Positions 1 through 7,586 of a stretch of 36,715 nucleotides of DNA are shown piece by piece (position 1 is the stretch's first letter; each line of letters opens with the position of its first letter). The position numbers and the translations under genes were made by a program. The notes beneath the pieces are model-generated. The model searched no databases. It was given only the letters and a program-made list of their open reading frames with translations, and was not told the DNA's origin. Origin of the DNA: Paracoccaceae bacterium (GTDB lineage Bacteria; Pseudomonadota; Alphaproteobacteria; Rhodobacterales; Rhodobacteraceae). The stretch lies in NCBI GenBank assembly GCA_029248915.1, contig JAQWIK010000055.1, forward strand, positions 1-36,715, given 5' to 3'.

Positions 1-1029
1 GCTGTTAGAAAAGCGATGAAAACCAGACCTCTGCCAGATAGTAGAGGAATTATTTCATATTCTACATATGAAGTAGCAATTGCTCGAAAAGGTGATACCA
101 TAAAAAGTATTGCTGATCGTCTTGGCTTAAAGTCTCAAAATATAGCCGCATACAATGGTATGAGTTCTTTAGAAAAACTCAATGATGGCCAACTCATAAG
201 CCTACCAAATCGAACAGATAAAAGAAAATTCCAACTGAAAAACTCAACTTCTAACCGCAATGAAGTGAATGTGACAGAGTTAGCTTCTACAGCTATTAAA
301 ACGGCAACAAGTAAAAAGAAAGTGATTAAAAAAAGCATTTCTGAGCAAGAAAACGAACCTATTAGGCACAAAGTTTCTAGAGGAGAAACTGCTTTTACAA
401 TATCAAGACTTTATAATGTCTCTATTCGATCTCTTGCGGATTGGAATGGACTAGATAGCAATTATACAATCAGAGAAGGGCAGTATCTATTAATCCCACT
501 TCCAAGAGATAAAATAGTTACTGAAGTAGCAACGGTAAAACCCGGCAAAAATAGTAAAACTCCCTCGCCACCAAGTAGTGCAGAAGCTTTGCCAGAACCA
601 ATACCTACGGAAAATTTAGAAATAACTTCCGGCAAATCGAAGTCCTCTACTCGACCAGAAAATATAGAGCCAAGTAACACAGGACAATTTTCATATCCCG
701 TGAACGGTAAAATAATCCGTGATTACGTAAAAAATAAAACGGACGGTATCGATATTTCAGCACCAGAAGGAACTCCAATCGTAGCAGCCGAAAAGGGTAT
801 CGTAGCGGCGATCACTTCAGATACCCAAGAAGTACCAATTATTGTTTTAAAGCATGAGGGGAACTTGCTAACTGTTTACGCTGGGATTGGAGATATTAGT
901 GTAAAAGAGAAAGAAAAAGTCTTAAAATCACAGTTAATTGGTAAGATACGCCCAGGGAACCCATCTTTTTTACATTTTGAAGTTCGGCGAGGATTTGAGT
1001 CAATTGATCCAATGGAATTCCTAGATTAA
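1..1029 (+). CDS. nlpD: LysM/M23 peptidoglycan-associated protein, NlpD/EnvC-like (5' partial)
   Basis: Envelope protein with two LysM-type peptidoglycan-binding segments and a C-terminal LytM/M23 domain; probably an activator of cell-wall amidases during division rather than a peptidase itself. The frame is open to the first base of the window, and the first ATG (base 16) leads straight into a LysM repeat with no signal peptide, so the true start and lipoprotein signal lie upstream. Counting from that ATG, LysM 1 is at about residues 18-65, LysM 2 at about 118-162, a Pro/Ser linker follows, and M23 covers about 227-337. The M23 motif HxxxD reads T-D-G-I-D and the HxH motif reads F-L-H, so most zinc ligands are gone, as in NlpD/EnvC. 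The gene converges on the DUF815 gene with a 10-base gap. The family is clear; the symbol is by analogy. Confidence 0.8.
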   Translation, partial: AVRKAMKTRPLPDSRGIISYSTYEVAIARKGDTIKSIADRLGLKSQNIAAYNGMSSLEKLNDGQLISLPNRTDKRKFQLKNSTSNRNEVNVTELASTAIKTATSKKKVIKKSISEQENEPIRHKVSRGETAFTISRLYNVSIRSLADWNGLDSNYTIREGQYLLIPLPRDKIVTEVATVKPGKNSKTPSPPSSAEALPEPIPTENLEITSGKSKSSTRPENIEPSNTGQFSYPVNGKIIRDYVKNKTDGIDISAPEGTPIVAAEKGIVAAITSDTQEVPIIVLKHEGNLLTVYAGIGDISVKEKEKVLKSQLIGKIRPGNPSFLHFEVRRGFESIDPMEFLD

Positions 1030-1039
1030 ATTCATATGG

Positions 1040-1906
1040 TTACAATCCAATCTTGACTCCCTTTTTTGCAGCTAAGTCGACAAAAAATTGCCAGGCCACA
1101 CGCCCTGACCTGGCACCCCTAGTCGCCTGCCATTCAATAGCTTGCGACTTTATAAAATCCAATTCCTTTGACACACCATACTGATCACAATAACGAATAA
1201 TCATTTCTAAGTACTCATCCTGAGTGCATGGATGAAACCCCAACCACAACCCAAAACGATCAGAAAGAGAAACTTTTTCCTCAACTGCCTCGGATGGGTT
1301 AATGGACGATGATTTTTCATTTTCAATCATATCTCTCGGCATCAGATGTCTTCTATTTGAAGTTGCATAAAATAAAACATTTTCGGGTCTGCCTTCCAGC
1401 CCACCATCAAGTACTGCCTTAAGTGATTTATAATGCTGGTCATCATGCGAGAAACTTAAATCATCACAAAAAAGAAGAAACCTTTCGGGAGAACCTCTTA
1501 AAATATTCAATAATTTACTAACTGAAGGTAGGTCTTCGCGCTGAAGTTCTACAATTTTAAGTGATAAGCCTCTACCAATAATTTCTTGATGAATAGCTTT
1601 TATCAAAGAGGATTTACCCATCCCTCTTGATCCCCATAAAAGCGCATTATTGGCTGAAAAACCTTCGGAAAATTGAATAGTATTTTCGAGCAAGATATCA
1701 CGTGCTCTATCAATTCCGACTAACAACTCCAAATTTATTTTAGAAACTTTTAGTACTGGCTGTAAATGATCTGGAGATACTTTCCAAACAAACGCATTGT
1801 TACTTTCGAAATCAGGATATTCAAGTGGGGGCGGGCTTAACCTTTCCATCGCTTTTTCTATTTGCGCCAATGAATTTTCTATGTTTTTTAAATCGTATTC
1901 AGACAT
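1040..1906 (-). CDS. DUF815-family AAA-like ATPase
   Basis: A 288-residue P-loop ATPase of the DUF815 family (YifB/DnaA-like AAA fold), cytoplasmic, substrate unknown. The Walker A motif G-S-R-G-M-G-K-S-S lies near residue 91 and the Walker B motif L-L-F-C-D-D near residue 143. An N-terminal coiled segment of about 25 residues precedes a conserved P-P-P-L-E-Y-P patch. Family members are usually about 280-300 residues, so it is full length. It lies 25 bases downstream of tatC on the same strand and may be read through from tatABC. The ATG at 1906 is followed directly by the conserved N-terminus. Function is not established for the family; nothing here says more. Confidence 0.85.
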   Translation of the reverse strand: MSEYDLKNIENSLAQIEKAMERLSPPPLEYPDFESNNAFVWKVSPDHLQPVLKVSKINLELLVGIDRARDILLENTIQFSEGFSANNALLWGSRGMGKSSLIKAIHQEIIGRGLSLKIVELQREDLPSVSKLLNILRGSPERFLLFCDDLSFSHDDQHYKSLKAVLDGGLEGRPENVLFYATSNRRHLMPRDMIENEKSSSINPSEAVEEKVSLSDRFGLWLGFHPCTQDEYLEMIIRYCDQYGVSKELDFIKSQAIEWQATRGARSGRVAWQFFVDLAAKKGVKIGL

Positions 1907-1931
1907 TTAACAATCTTTACCACATTTCAAA

Positions 1932-2813
1932 CTATTCTTTTTCATCAAAATCTTTAATGAGCGGATCTGCGGAATCGTCATTTAAATCGCTAGAATAATC
2001 ATCATCCAAAATATCTTCATTAATTTTTTTCTCAACTCTGGCGACTAAGAAAATCGAAATTTCATATAAACCGTAAACTACTACAAATAAAATAATTTGA
2101 GTAATGACATCAGGTGGGGTTACAAGTGCGGCTAGCACCAGTATCCCAACAACTGCAAATTTTCTGACATTTTTTAATCCTGCCGAGCTCACCAAGCCTG
2201 CCTTGCCCATCAAAGTTAGTAAGACCGGAAGCTGAAAGCACACTCCAAACGCAACAATAAATTTAATTGTCAAATTCAGATACTCTTGAGCTGAGCCTTG
2301 AAACGCTATCCCAGCAGTTTCAGCCTCTGAGGCTTCTCCCGATCCAAGTGAGCCGGGTTGTTGAAACCCCAGGAAGAAATCAAAAGCCAATGGAGTTACA
2401 ACGAAATAGGCAAAGGAAGCGCCTAAGAAAAACATTATTGGTGAAGCCAGAATGAATGGTAAAAATGCACCCTTTTCGGACTTATACAGCCCAGGGGCAA
2501 CAAATCTCCACATTTGGTAGCCAATGATCGGAAACGCTATTATTAAACCACCCATTAAGGAAATAGAAATAGCAACAAAAAAACCCTCTTGCAGTTTAAT
2601 TAATATCAACCCACAATCTTGATGACCTCTTTGAATCATCGAAGCGCACAGTGGTAGGGTAAGAAAGTTAAAAATTGGCTTCCATATTGTAAAACATGCC
2701 AGCATTGCGACGGTGAAAGCTGAAACTGAATAGATCAAGCGTTGTCTAAGCTCTGTTAAGTGCTCTATCAAAGGAGCGGCAGAGTCTTCTGGATTATCTT
2801 TTCCCTCTGTCAT
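1932..2813 (-). CDS. tatC: Sec-independent protein translocase subunit TatC
   Basis: Inner-membrane receptor of the twin-arginine translocation system; it binds signal peptides with the RR motif and recruits TatA to export folded proteins. The protein has 293 residues and six predicted membrane helices, with the typical cytoplasmic entry L-I-E-H-L-x-E-L-R-x-R at about residues 15-25. A periplasmic loop after helix 3 contains a Gly/Ser/Glu-rich insertion (about residues 150-165). The C-terminal tail of about 35 residues is strongly acidic (many Asp) and cytoplasmic. The start codon overlaps the tatB stop by one base (TAATG), indicating translational coupling. Family identity is certain. Confidence 0.97.
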   Translation of the reverse strand: MTEGKDNPEDSAAPLIEHLTELRQRLIYSVSAFTVAMLACFTIWKPIFNFLTLPLCASMIQRGHQDCGLILIKLQEGFFVAISISLMGGLIIAFPIIGYQMWRFVAPGLYKSEKGAFLPFILASPIMFFLGASFAYFVVTPLAFDFFLGFQQPGSLGSGEASEAETAGIAFQGSAQEYLNLTIKFIVAFGVCFQLPVLLTLMGKAGLVSSAGLKNVRKFAVVGILVLAALVTPPDVITQIILFVVVYGLYEISIFLVARVEKKINEDILDDDYSSDLNDDSADPLIKDFDEKE

Positions 2814-3256
2814 TACTTATTTTCGCTCTTACTTTTCTTTTTAGATGTACTTTTTTTATTTTCTTCCGATTTTAAAACTGGTTTCGATACATTTTTATCG
2901 CTTTGTCGTTTAGCCGTTGCCTCGCGCATTTTTTTTGAAGAGTCTAATCTTTCTGATGCTAATTTACCTGTCTCAGACATCGGATCAAAATTTGTAAATT
3001 CTTTTGTAGCTTCCCCTACTTTATCTAAACCTGTCTTAACGGGATTAGCCGCAGCCTTGATTGATCTAGTGACGTCTTTAACTCCAGCTTGATCTGCAGC
3101 GTCGTTCATAGCAGAAGTGAATTCTCTCGCCATTCCTTTCATTCGGCCAACAAATTCACCAACTCGTCGAAATAAAACTGGCAAATCCTTTGGCCCAACA
3201 ACTATCAAAGCCACTATCCCTATAAGTAGCAGCTCGGTCAGCCCAAAGTCGAACAT
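2813..3256 (-). CDS. tatB: Sec-independent protein translocase subunit TatB
   Basis: TatB partner of TatC in the twin-arginine receptor complex. The N-terminus shows the family form: a short membrane helix with the conserved Glu ([14 protein letters not shown]) followed by the hinge V-V-G-P-K-D-L-P at about residues 20-27 and an amphipathic helix ([13 protein letters not shown]). The remaining half of the 147 residues is a charged Lys/Ser/Glu-rich tail of low complexity, common in TatB. The gene sits 3 bases after tatA and overlaps tatC by one base, so tatABC is one operon. Confidence 0.96.
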   Translation of the reverse strand: MFDFGLTELLLIGIVALIVVGPKDLPVLFRRVGEFVGRMKGMAREFTSAMNDAADQAGVKDVTRSIKAAANPVKTGLDKVGEATKEFTNFDPMSETGKLASERLDSSKKMREATAKRQSDKNVSKPVLKSEENKKSTSKKKSKSENK

Positions 3257-3259
3257 GAA

Positions 3260-3502
3260 CTATGCCTTATTGTCTGTATCTTCGTCTGGTGTGACATCTT
3301 TAGCACCTTCCACAGCCTCATCATCAAGCTGTTTAGTACTATCATTCACACCTTTCTTAAAAGCAGTAATACCCTTACCAACTTCGCCCATTAAAGAACT
3401 AATTTTGCCGCGTCCAAATAGAACAAGCACAACAACGGCAATTAGCAAAATTCCCATGGGGCCAGCATTTTGAATAAAAGAGGGCACAATTAAGTATGAC
3501 AT
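3260..3502 (-). CDS. tatA: Sec-independent protein translocase subunit TatA
   Basis: Pore-forming or membrane-weakening subunit of the Tat exporter. It has 80 residues: one membrane helix (about residues 15-30, [14 protein letters not shown]), the F-G hinge, and the amphipathic helix [16 protein letters not shown], nearly identical to the alphaproteobacterial form. An acidic tail follows. The ATG at 3502 has a strong Shine-Dalgarno AAGGAG seven bases upstream. First gene of the tatABC operon. Confidence 0.97.
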   Translation of the reverse strand: MSYLIVPSFIQNAGPMGILLIAVVVLVLFGRGKISSLMGEVGKGITAFKKGVNDSTKQLDDEAVEGAKDVTPDEDTDNKA

Positions 3503-3526
3503 TTCGGTCTCCTTTTATATAGCGGT

Positions 3527-3576
3527 TTTAAAAAATAAAACTTACCTAGTGTAAATCCCAAAAGTGATAAAGCCAA
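3527..3576 (-). promoter_or_regulatory. Candidate sigma-70 promoters for tatABC
   Basis: Two overlapping candidate promoters read toward tatA. One has TTTACA (3550-3555) and TTTAAA (3527-3532) spaced by 17 bases; the other has TTGGCT (3571-3576) and TACACT (3548-3553), also 17 apart. Both match the consensus at 4-5 of 6 positions per box. The position, 25-75 bases before the tatA start, is sensible. Which one works cannot be told from sequence. Confidence 0.4.
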
Positions 3577-3603
3577 AGCACTATATAGTAAATAAATCCA
3601 ATT

Positions 3604-3618
3604 ATTACTTGAAGTAAT
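3604..3618. repeat. Perfect 7-bp inverted repeat upstream of tatA
   Basis: The sequence ATTACTT-G-AAGTAAT is a perfect palindrome with one central base. It lies in the 195-base gap between the ABC ATPase stop and tatA, about 100 bases before tatA and just upstream of the candidate promoters. It has no T-run after it, so it looks more like a possible operator than a terminator. In an AT-rich gap it may also be chance. Confidence 0.35.
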
Positions 3619-3697
3619 GAAGTACTATTAACTCTGCAGTTTATCAAGCGTCATCGAAGAATTTATTCGAATTCTATAACCTGTAGTAAGTAAAAAT

Positions 3698-4783
3698 TCA
3701 TGATTTTGGAAAAATATAGCATTTATCCCTTGGAACAGTTAACCAAAGCGGATGTCCTGAGTTTGGCAAGAACACATTTGGTACTGATGCCTTTATACTT
3801 TGACCAAAATCCATTTCAAATTCTATTAAACTCTCATTTCCAACAAAGCGAGATCTTTTTACGATACCTCTTGCAGCAATCCCCTGACTAGCAGTTGGTA
3901 AGGGTCCGCGCCCTTTTCTATCAAAATCAATGCGTACATGTTGAGGTCTGAAAACAATATCTATATCTGTCCCATCGGTTAGACCAGGAGCAAAAAATTG
4001 GCCAAAAGGAGTATCAGCGAGGCTACCTTTTAAAGTGGCGTGAATGGCATTAGCATCTGAGAAGAATTGGACTGCTTTTAAATCTACCGGTGTATTATAA
4101 ATATTGTAAGGCGCGCCCTTTTGCAGGATTTTTCCATCTCGCATTAAGGCAATTTCATCAGCCACTTTCATGGCTTCTTGTGGATCATGGGTTACCATCA
4201 AAACAGCAGCATCTTCTGACCTTAACAAATTAAATGTTTCGTCTCGTATTTCATCTCTTAGTCTATCGTCTAACCCTGAAAATGGCTCATCCATTAACAT
4301 AATTTTTGGTTTTGGAGCTAAAGCTCGAATCAAGGCAATCCTTTGCTGTTCACCTCCAGATAAAGAGTGCGGATAATGAAGCGCCAAGTGAGTAAGACTT
4401 ACCTTTTCCAAAAGATCAAAAGACCTTTCTTGTTTAAACTCTTTTGATCCAGCAAGGCCAAAATAAACATTTTGCTGAACAGTTAAATGAGGAAACAATG
4501 CAAAATCTTGAAACATCAGCCCTATTGATCTTGATTCTGGGGGGATCTGAAAAGATGCGCTGCTGGCTAATTCTTCATCAACAAAAATTTGCCCAGAACT
4601 TGGCGTTTCAACCCCAGCTATCATTCTCAATGTGGTTGACTTTCCACAGCCTGAAGGCCCCAGAAGGCATGTTACTTGACCTGGTGAAATCTCAAACGAA
4701 ATTTTATCAACAACAGTCAAGTTTCCAAATGATCGAGATAGATTTTTGACTTCTAACCTTGGCAAAACTGCATATCTTTTCAT
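3698..4783 (-). CDS. ABC transporter ATP-binding protein, iron(III)/polyamine class (FbpC-like)
   Basis: ATPase subunit of an importer of the FbpC/PotA (CUT1-like) class. All catalytic motifs are intact in its 361 residues: Walker A G-P-S-G-C-G-K-S-T (42-50), Q-loop Q92, signature L-S-G-G-E-Q-Q-R (141-148), Walker B L-M-D-E-P (163-167) and H-loop H199. A TOBE-type C-terminal domain (about 250-361) is present. The N-terminal region resembles ferric-ion FbpC proteins, but substrate cannot be fixed from the ATPase alone. No permease or binding-protein gene is beside it, so it must serve a transporter encoded elsewhere. The ATG at 4783 has no obvious Shine-Dalgarno; its own promoter lies 21-49 bases upstream. 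Confidence 0.85.
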   Translation of the reverse strand: MKRYAVLPRLEVKNLSRSFGNLTVVDKISFEISPGQVTCLLGPSGCGKSTTLRMIAGVETPSSGQIFVDEELASSASFQIPPESRSIGLMFQDFALFPHLTVQQNVYFGLAGSKEFKQERSFDLLEKVSLTHLALHYPHSLSGGEQQRIALIRALAPKPKIMLMDEPFSGLDDRLRDEIRDETFNLLRSEDAAVLMVTHDPQEAMKVADEIALMRDGKILQKGAPYNIYNTPVDLKAVQFFSDANAIHATLKGSLADTPFGQFFAPGLTDGTDIDIVFRPQHVRIDFDRKGRGPLPTASQGIAARGIVKRSRFVGNESLIEFEMDFGQSIKASVPNVFLPNSGHPLWLTVPRDKCYIFPKS

Positions 4784-4803
4784 ATTAGTGTTTAAACGTT
4801 GAG

Positions 4804-4832
4804 GTTATATGCAGCAATCTTTGATTTTTCAA
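4804..4832 (-). promoter_or_regulatory. Sigma-70-type promoter for the FbpC-like ATPase gene
   Basis: On the minus strand TTGAAA (4827-4832) and TATAAC (4804-4809) are separated by exactly 17 bases, a good match to the housekeeping consensus. The expected transcript start, around 4797, leaves a leader of only about 14 bases. It lies between the SDR stop and the ATPase start, so the ATPase gene can be transcribed independently of the SDR gene. Confidence 0.5.
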
Positions 4833-4862
4833 GATTAAGAAAGGAATTTAAACTATTGCAAT

Positions 4863-5645
4863 TTACATTGTCGAGTTTACCGCGCCACCATCCAACAAAA
4901 TGTTTTGTCCAATTATAAAACCTGCTTGCTGCGAACATAAGAAAGCACAAGCAGAACCAAATTCTTGAATAGTGCCATAACGTTTAACTGGTATTGCATT
5001 GCGACGGTTTTGTTTGGCTTCCATAGAAGTGATACCTGCCTGTTTAGCAGTATGTAAATCTAAAGACTTTATTCTGTCAGTATCGTGCACACCTGGCTGT
5101 AAGTTATTTATAGTCACTCCAAATTCAGCAACTTGTCTTGAAGTTCCAGCAACGTAACCCGTCAGCCCTGCTCTCGCGGAGTTAGATAAACCCAAAGCGG
5201 GAATTGGAGCTTTTACAGATTGCGAGGTAATATTTACAATCCTTCCCCAACCTTTATCGATCATGCCTGGCAAAACCTCTTTCATTAAAGCAATAGGCGT
5301 CAGCATATTTGCATCCAAAGCTAAGATGAAATCAGATCTACTCCACTCACTCCATAAGCCAGGTGGCGGGCCTCCAGCATTCGTGACCAAAATATCTAAA
5401 TTATTTTCAGCTTTTTCAAGCACGGCTTCTTGACCTGTTTTTGTAGTGATATCTGCCACAACAGTCTCAACACGAACTTGATACTTACTTGTTATAAGAT
5501 TTAAAGCGTTATCTAAGTTTCCAGCGTCTCTAGAGTTGATAATCAAATCAACTCCTGCTTCGGCTAAAGAAAGTGCGCAACCCAAACCAAGACCCTTGCT
5601 AGAAGCGCACACAATAGCCTTTTTTCCTTTTATGCCTAAATCCAA
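4863..5645 (-). CDS. Atypical short-chain dehydrogenase/reductase (BKR-like SDR)
   Basis: A Rossmann-fold SDR protein of 260 residues. The cofactor loop reads A-S-S-K-G-L-G-L-G (14-22) instead of the usual T-G-x3-G-x-G, and N-A-G is present at 89-91. The catalytic Ser region I-T-S-Q-S is at 139-143, but the Y-x3-K pair is replaced by S154-x3-R158 (the L-S-N-S-A-R-A-G-L stretch). This pattern is that of the subgroup described as BKR-like SDRs lacking a perfect catalytic tetrad, so the oxidoreductase activity and substrate are uncertain. The start is TTG at 5645, with AAGGG eight bases before it; the conserved M-D-L-G-I start supports this choice. The gene is divergent from prfC. Confidence 0.85.
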   Translation of the reverse strand: MDLGIKGKKAIVCASSKGLGLGCALSLAEAGVDLIINSRDAGNLDNALNLITSKYQVRVETVVADITTKTGQEAVLEKAENNLDILVTNAGGPPPGLWSEWSRSDFILALDANMLTPIALMKEVLPGMIDKGWGRIVNITSQSVKAPIPALGLSNSARAGLTGYVAGTSRQVAEFGVTINNLQPGVHDTDRIKSLDLHTAKQAGITSMEAKQNRRNAIPVKRYGTIQEFGSACAFLCSQQAGFIIGQNILLDGGAVNSTM

Positions 5646-5812
5646 TTCTAATGCCCTTTCAAATATGAGACAGCTAATTTTTTTTCGAAGTCCAATTTAT
5701 TGGTTAACCATTTTTTAAACCGTTTGATGTAGTTTTTTACTTTATAATAAAAAATGAAAAGGCTGACAAAATTAAATTAACATTTATTCATATTTTTAGA
5801 ACTCAATCCACC

Positions 5813-5841
5813 TTGCCTTTTTGATTTAGCAACAATATATC
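5813..5841 (+). promoter_or_regulatory. Candidate prfC promoter, predicted leaderless transcript
   Basis: TTGCCT (5813-5818) and TATATC (5836-5841) are 17 bases apart, each matching the consensus at 4 of 6 positions. A start site seven bases after the -10 box would fall at about 5848-5849, which is the prfC ATG. The bases before the ATG (cgcagttt) hold no Shine-Dalgarno. An alternative TATAAT lies farther up (near 5743), but its nearest -35-like box (TTGATG) is only 13 bases away. Confidence 0.35.
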
Positions 5842-5848
5842 GCAGTTT

Positions 5849-7456
5849 ATGATGGATCAATTAACCCTTAGATCAACAATTTCTGAAGAAATTTCCCGTC
5901 GCCGAACTTTTGCAATTATTTCGCATCCTGATGCTGGGAAAACGACTTTGACTGAAAAATTTTTGCTCTTTGGTGGTGCAATCCAAATGGCGGGGCAAGT
6001 TCGAGCAAAAGGAGAGGCACGTCGAACAAGATCTGACTTTATGCAAATGGAGAAAGATCGTGGAATTTCAGTTTCTGCTTCAGCCATGTCATTTAATTTT
6101 AAAAACTTTCGATTCAACCTTGTCGATACACCTGGTCACAGTGATTTTTCAGAAGATACTTACCGTACATTAACAGCAGTTGATGCGGCTGTGATGGTAA
6201 TAGACGGAGCTAAGGGAGTAGAAAGTCAAACCAAAAAACTATTTGAAGTTTGCCGATTAAGAGACCTACCAATCTTTACTTTTTGCAACAAAATGGACAG
6301 AGAAAGCAGAGATGTTTATGAAATTATTGACGAAATTCAAGATAATTTAGCAATAGATGTTACTCCTGTCAGTTGGCCAATTGGTATTGGTCAAGACTTT
6401 ATTGGTTGTTATGATTTAATAAACGACAGTCTGGAGCTTATCGATAAAGCAAACCGAAATGTTGCCCTGGAGTCTATCAAGATAGATGGTTTGGACGATC
6501 CTGAATTAAAAAAACATGTACCAAAGGATCTTCTAACGAAACTGGTTGAAGAGGTCGAGATGGTAAAAACCCTCTTACCAAAATTAGATAAAAAATCTAT
6601 CCTTGAAGGTCATCTAACACCAATTTGGTTTGGATCTGCAATAAACTCTTTTGGAGTTAAAGAACTTATGAACGGTCTGTGTGAGCTAGCTCCAAAACCT
6701 CAAATTCAAAAAGCTAATCCACGAGAAATACTTCCTGAAGAGGAGAAAGTATCTGGGTTTGTTTTTAAAGTTCAAGCTAACATGGACCCAAAACATAGAG
6801 ATCGAGTAGCATTCGTAAGAATGGCCTCCGGGCATTTTAAACGAGGAATGAAACTAACCCACGTACGCAGCAATAAGCCAATGACAATCTCAAATCCTGT
6901 AATGTTTCTCGCATCGGATAGAGAGCTAGCTGATGAAGCCTGGGCTGGCGACATAATAGGGATACCTAATCATGGTCAACTTCGAATTGGGGATACACTC
7001 ACTGAGGGAGAAGCATTAAGGGTAAGTGATATACCCTCATTTGCGCCGGAACTTTTGCAATCCTGCCGAGCAACAGATCCTTTAAAGTCGAAACATTTGG
7101 AAAAGGCGCTGATGCAGTTTGCTGAGGAAGGCGCAGCTAAGGTTTTTAAGCCAAACATTGGGTCTGGTTTTATCATCGGGGTGATTGGATCTTTACAATT
7201 TGACGTTTTAGCAAGCCGAATAGAGTTAGAATATAGTTTGCCAGTTCGATTTGAGGTATCTCAGTTTAATTCTGCCCGATGGGTTTCCGGGAATAAGTCG
7301 GACATAGATAAATTCGCATCAGAAAACAAACAACATATCGCTGTTGATCACGATAAGGATCTCGTCTTTTTAACCCGTCTTCAATGGGACATCGATCGCG
7401 TAGGGCGTGACTATCCCCAAATTTTGCTCTCTGATACAAAAGAAATGATGAGTTAG
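5849..7456 (+). CDS. prfC: Peptide chain release factor 3 (GTPase)
   Basis: RF3, the translational GTPase that recycles RF1/RF2 from the ribosome after termination. It has 535 residues, the normal length. G1 motif S-H-P-D-A-G-K-T is at 25-32, the switch region R-T-R-S-D-F-M at about 59-65, G3 D-T-P-G-H at 93-97 and G4 N-K-M-D at 147-150. The RF3-specific domains II and III follow, with R-F-E-V-S-Q-F-N near residue 468. The protein begins M-M-D-Q, so either of two adjacent ATGs may be used. No Shine-Dalgarno is seen. It reads away from the SDR gene and is followed after 130 bases by rhlE. Confidence 0.97.
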   Translation: MMDQLTLRSTISEEISRRRTFAIISHPDAGKTTLTEKFLLFGGAIQMAGQVRAKGEARRTRSDFMQMEKDRGISVSASAMSFNFKNFRFNLVDTPGHSDFSEDTYRTLTAVDAAVMVIDGAKGVESQTKKLFEVCRLRDLPIFTFCNKMDRESRDVYEIIDEIQDNLAIDVTPVSWPIGIGQDFIGCYDLINDSLELIDKANRNVALESIKIDGLDDPELKKHVPKDLLTKLVEEVEMVKTLLPKLDKKSILEGHLTPIWFGSAINSFGVKELMNGLCELAPKPQIQKANPREILPEEEKVSGFVFKVQANMDPKHRDRVAFVRMASGHFKRGMKLTHVRSNKPMTISNPVMFLASDRELADEAWAGDIIGIPNHGQLRIGDTLTEGEALRVSDIPSFAPELLQSCRATDPLKSKHLEKALMQFAEEGAAKVFKPNIGSGFIIGVIGSLQFDVLASRIELEYSLPVRFEVSQFNSARWVSGNKSDIDKFASENKQHIAVDHDKDLVFLTRLQWDIDRVGRDYPQILLSDTKEMMS

Positions 7457-7499
7457 ACTATCCAATTTTTAAAAATGAATTTACATTTAAAAAATCAAC

Positions 7500-7520
7500 C
7501 TGTTGACCTACACTGTTGAC
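7500..7520 (+). promoter_or_regulatory. Tandem CTGTTGAC repeats in the rhlE upstream region
   Basis: The 8-base word CTGTTGAC occurs twice with a 13-base period (7500-7507 and 7513-7520), about 70 bases before rhlE. Each copy contains TTGAC, the core of a -35 box. The first is followed 17 bases later by TAGTAG, a poor -10. They may be alternative -35 boxes or a tandem protein-binding site. Evidence is limited to the repeat itself. Confidence 0.3.
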
Positions 7521-7586
7521 TTATTTAGTAGGAAATCAGAAATATAAAGCTAAAGTACGATTGAAATCTAAAAACTATGGATACTC

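Noticed and set aside
3657-3674. Stem-loop AGAATT-N6-AATTCT after the FbpC-like ATPase gene as terminator
   Set aside because: The stem is A/T-rich and has no following T-run; not convincing as a terminator.
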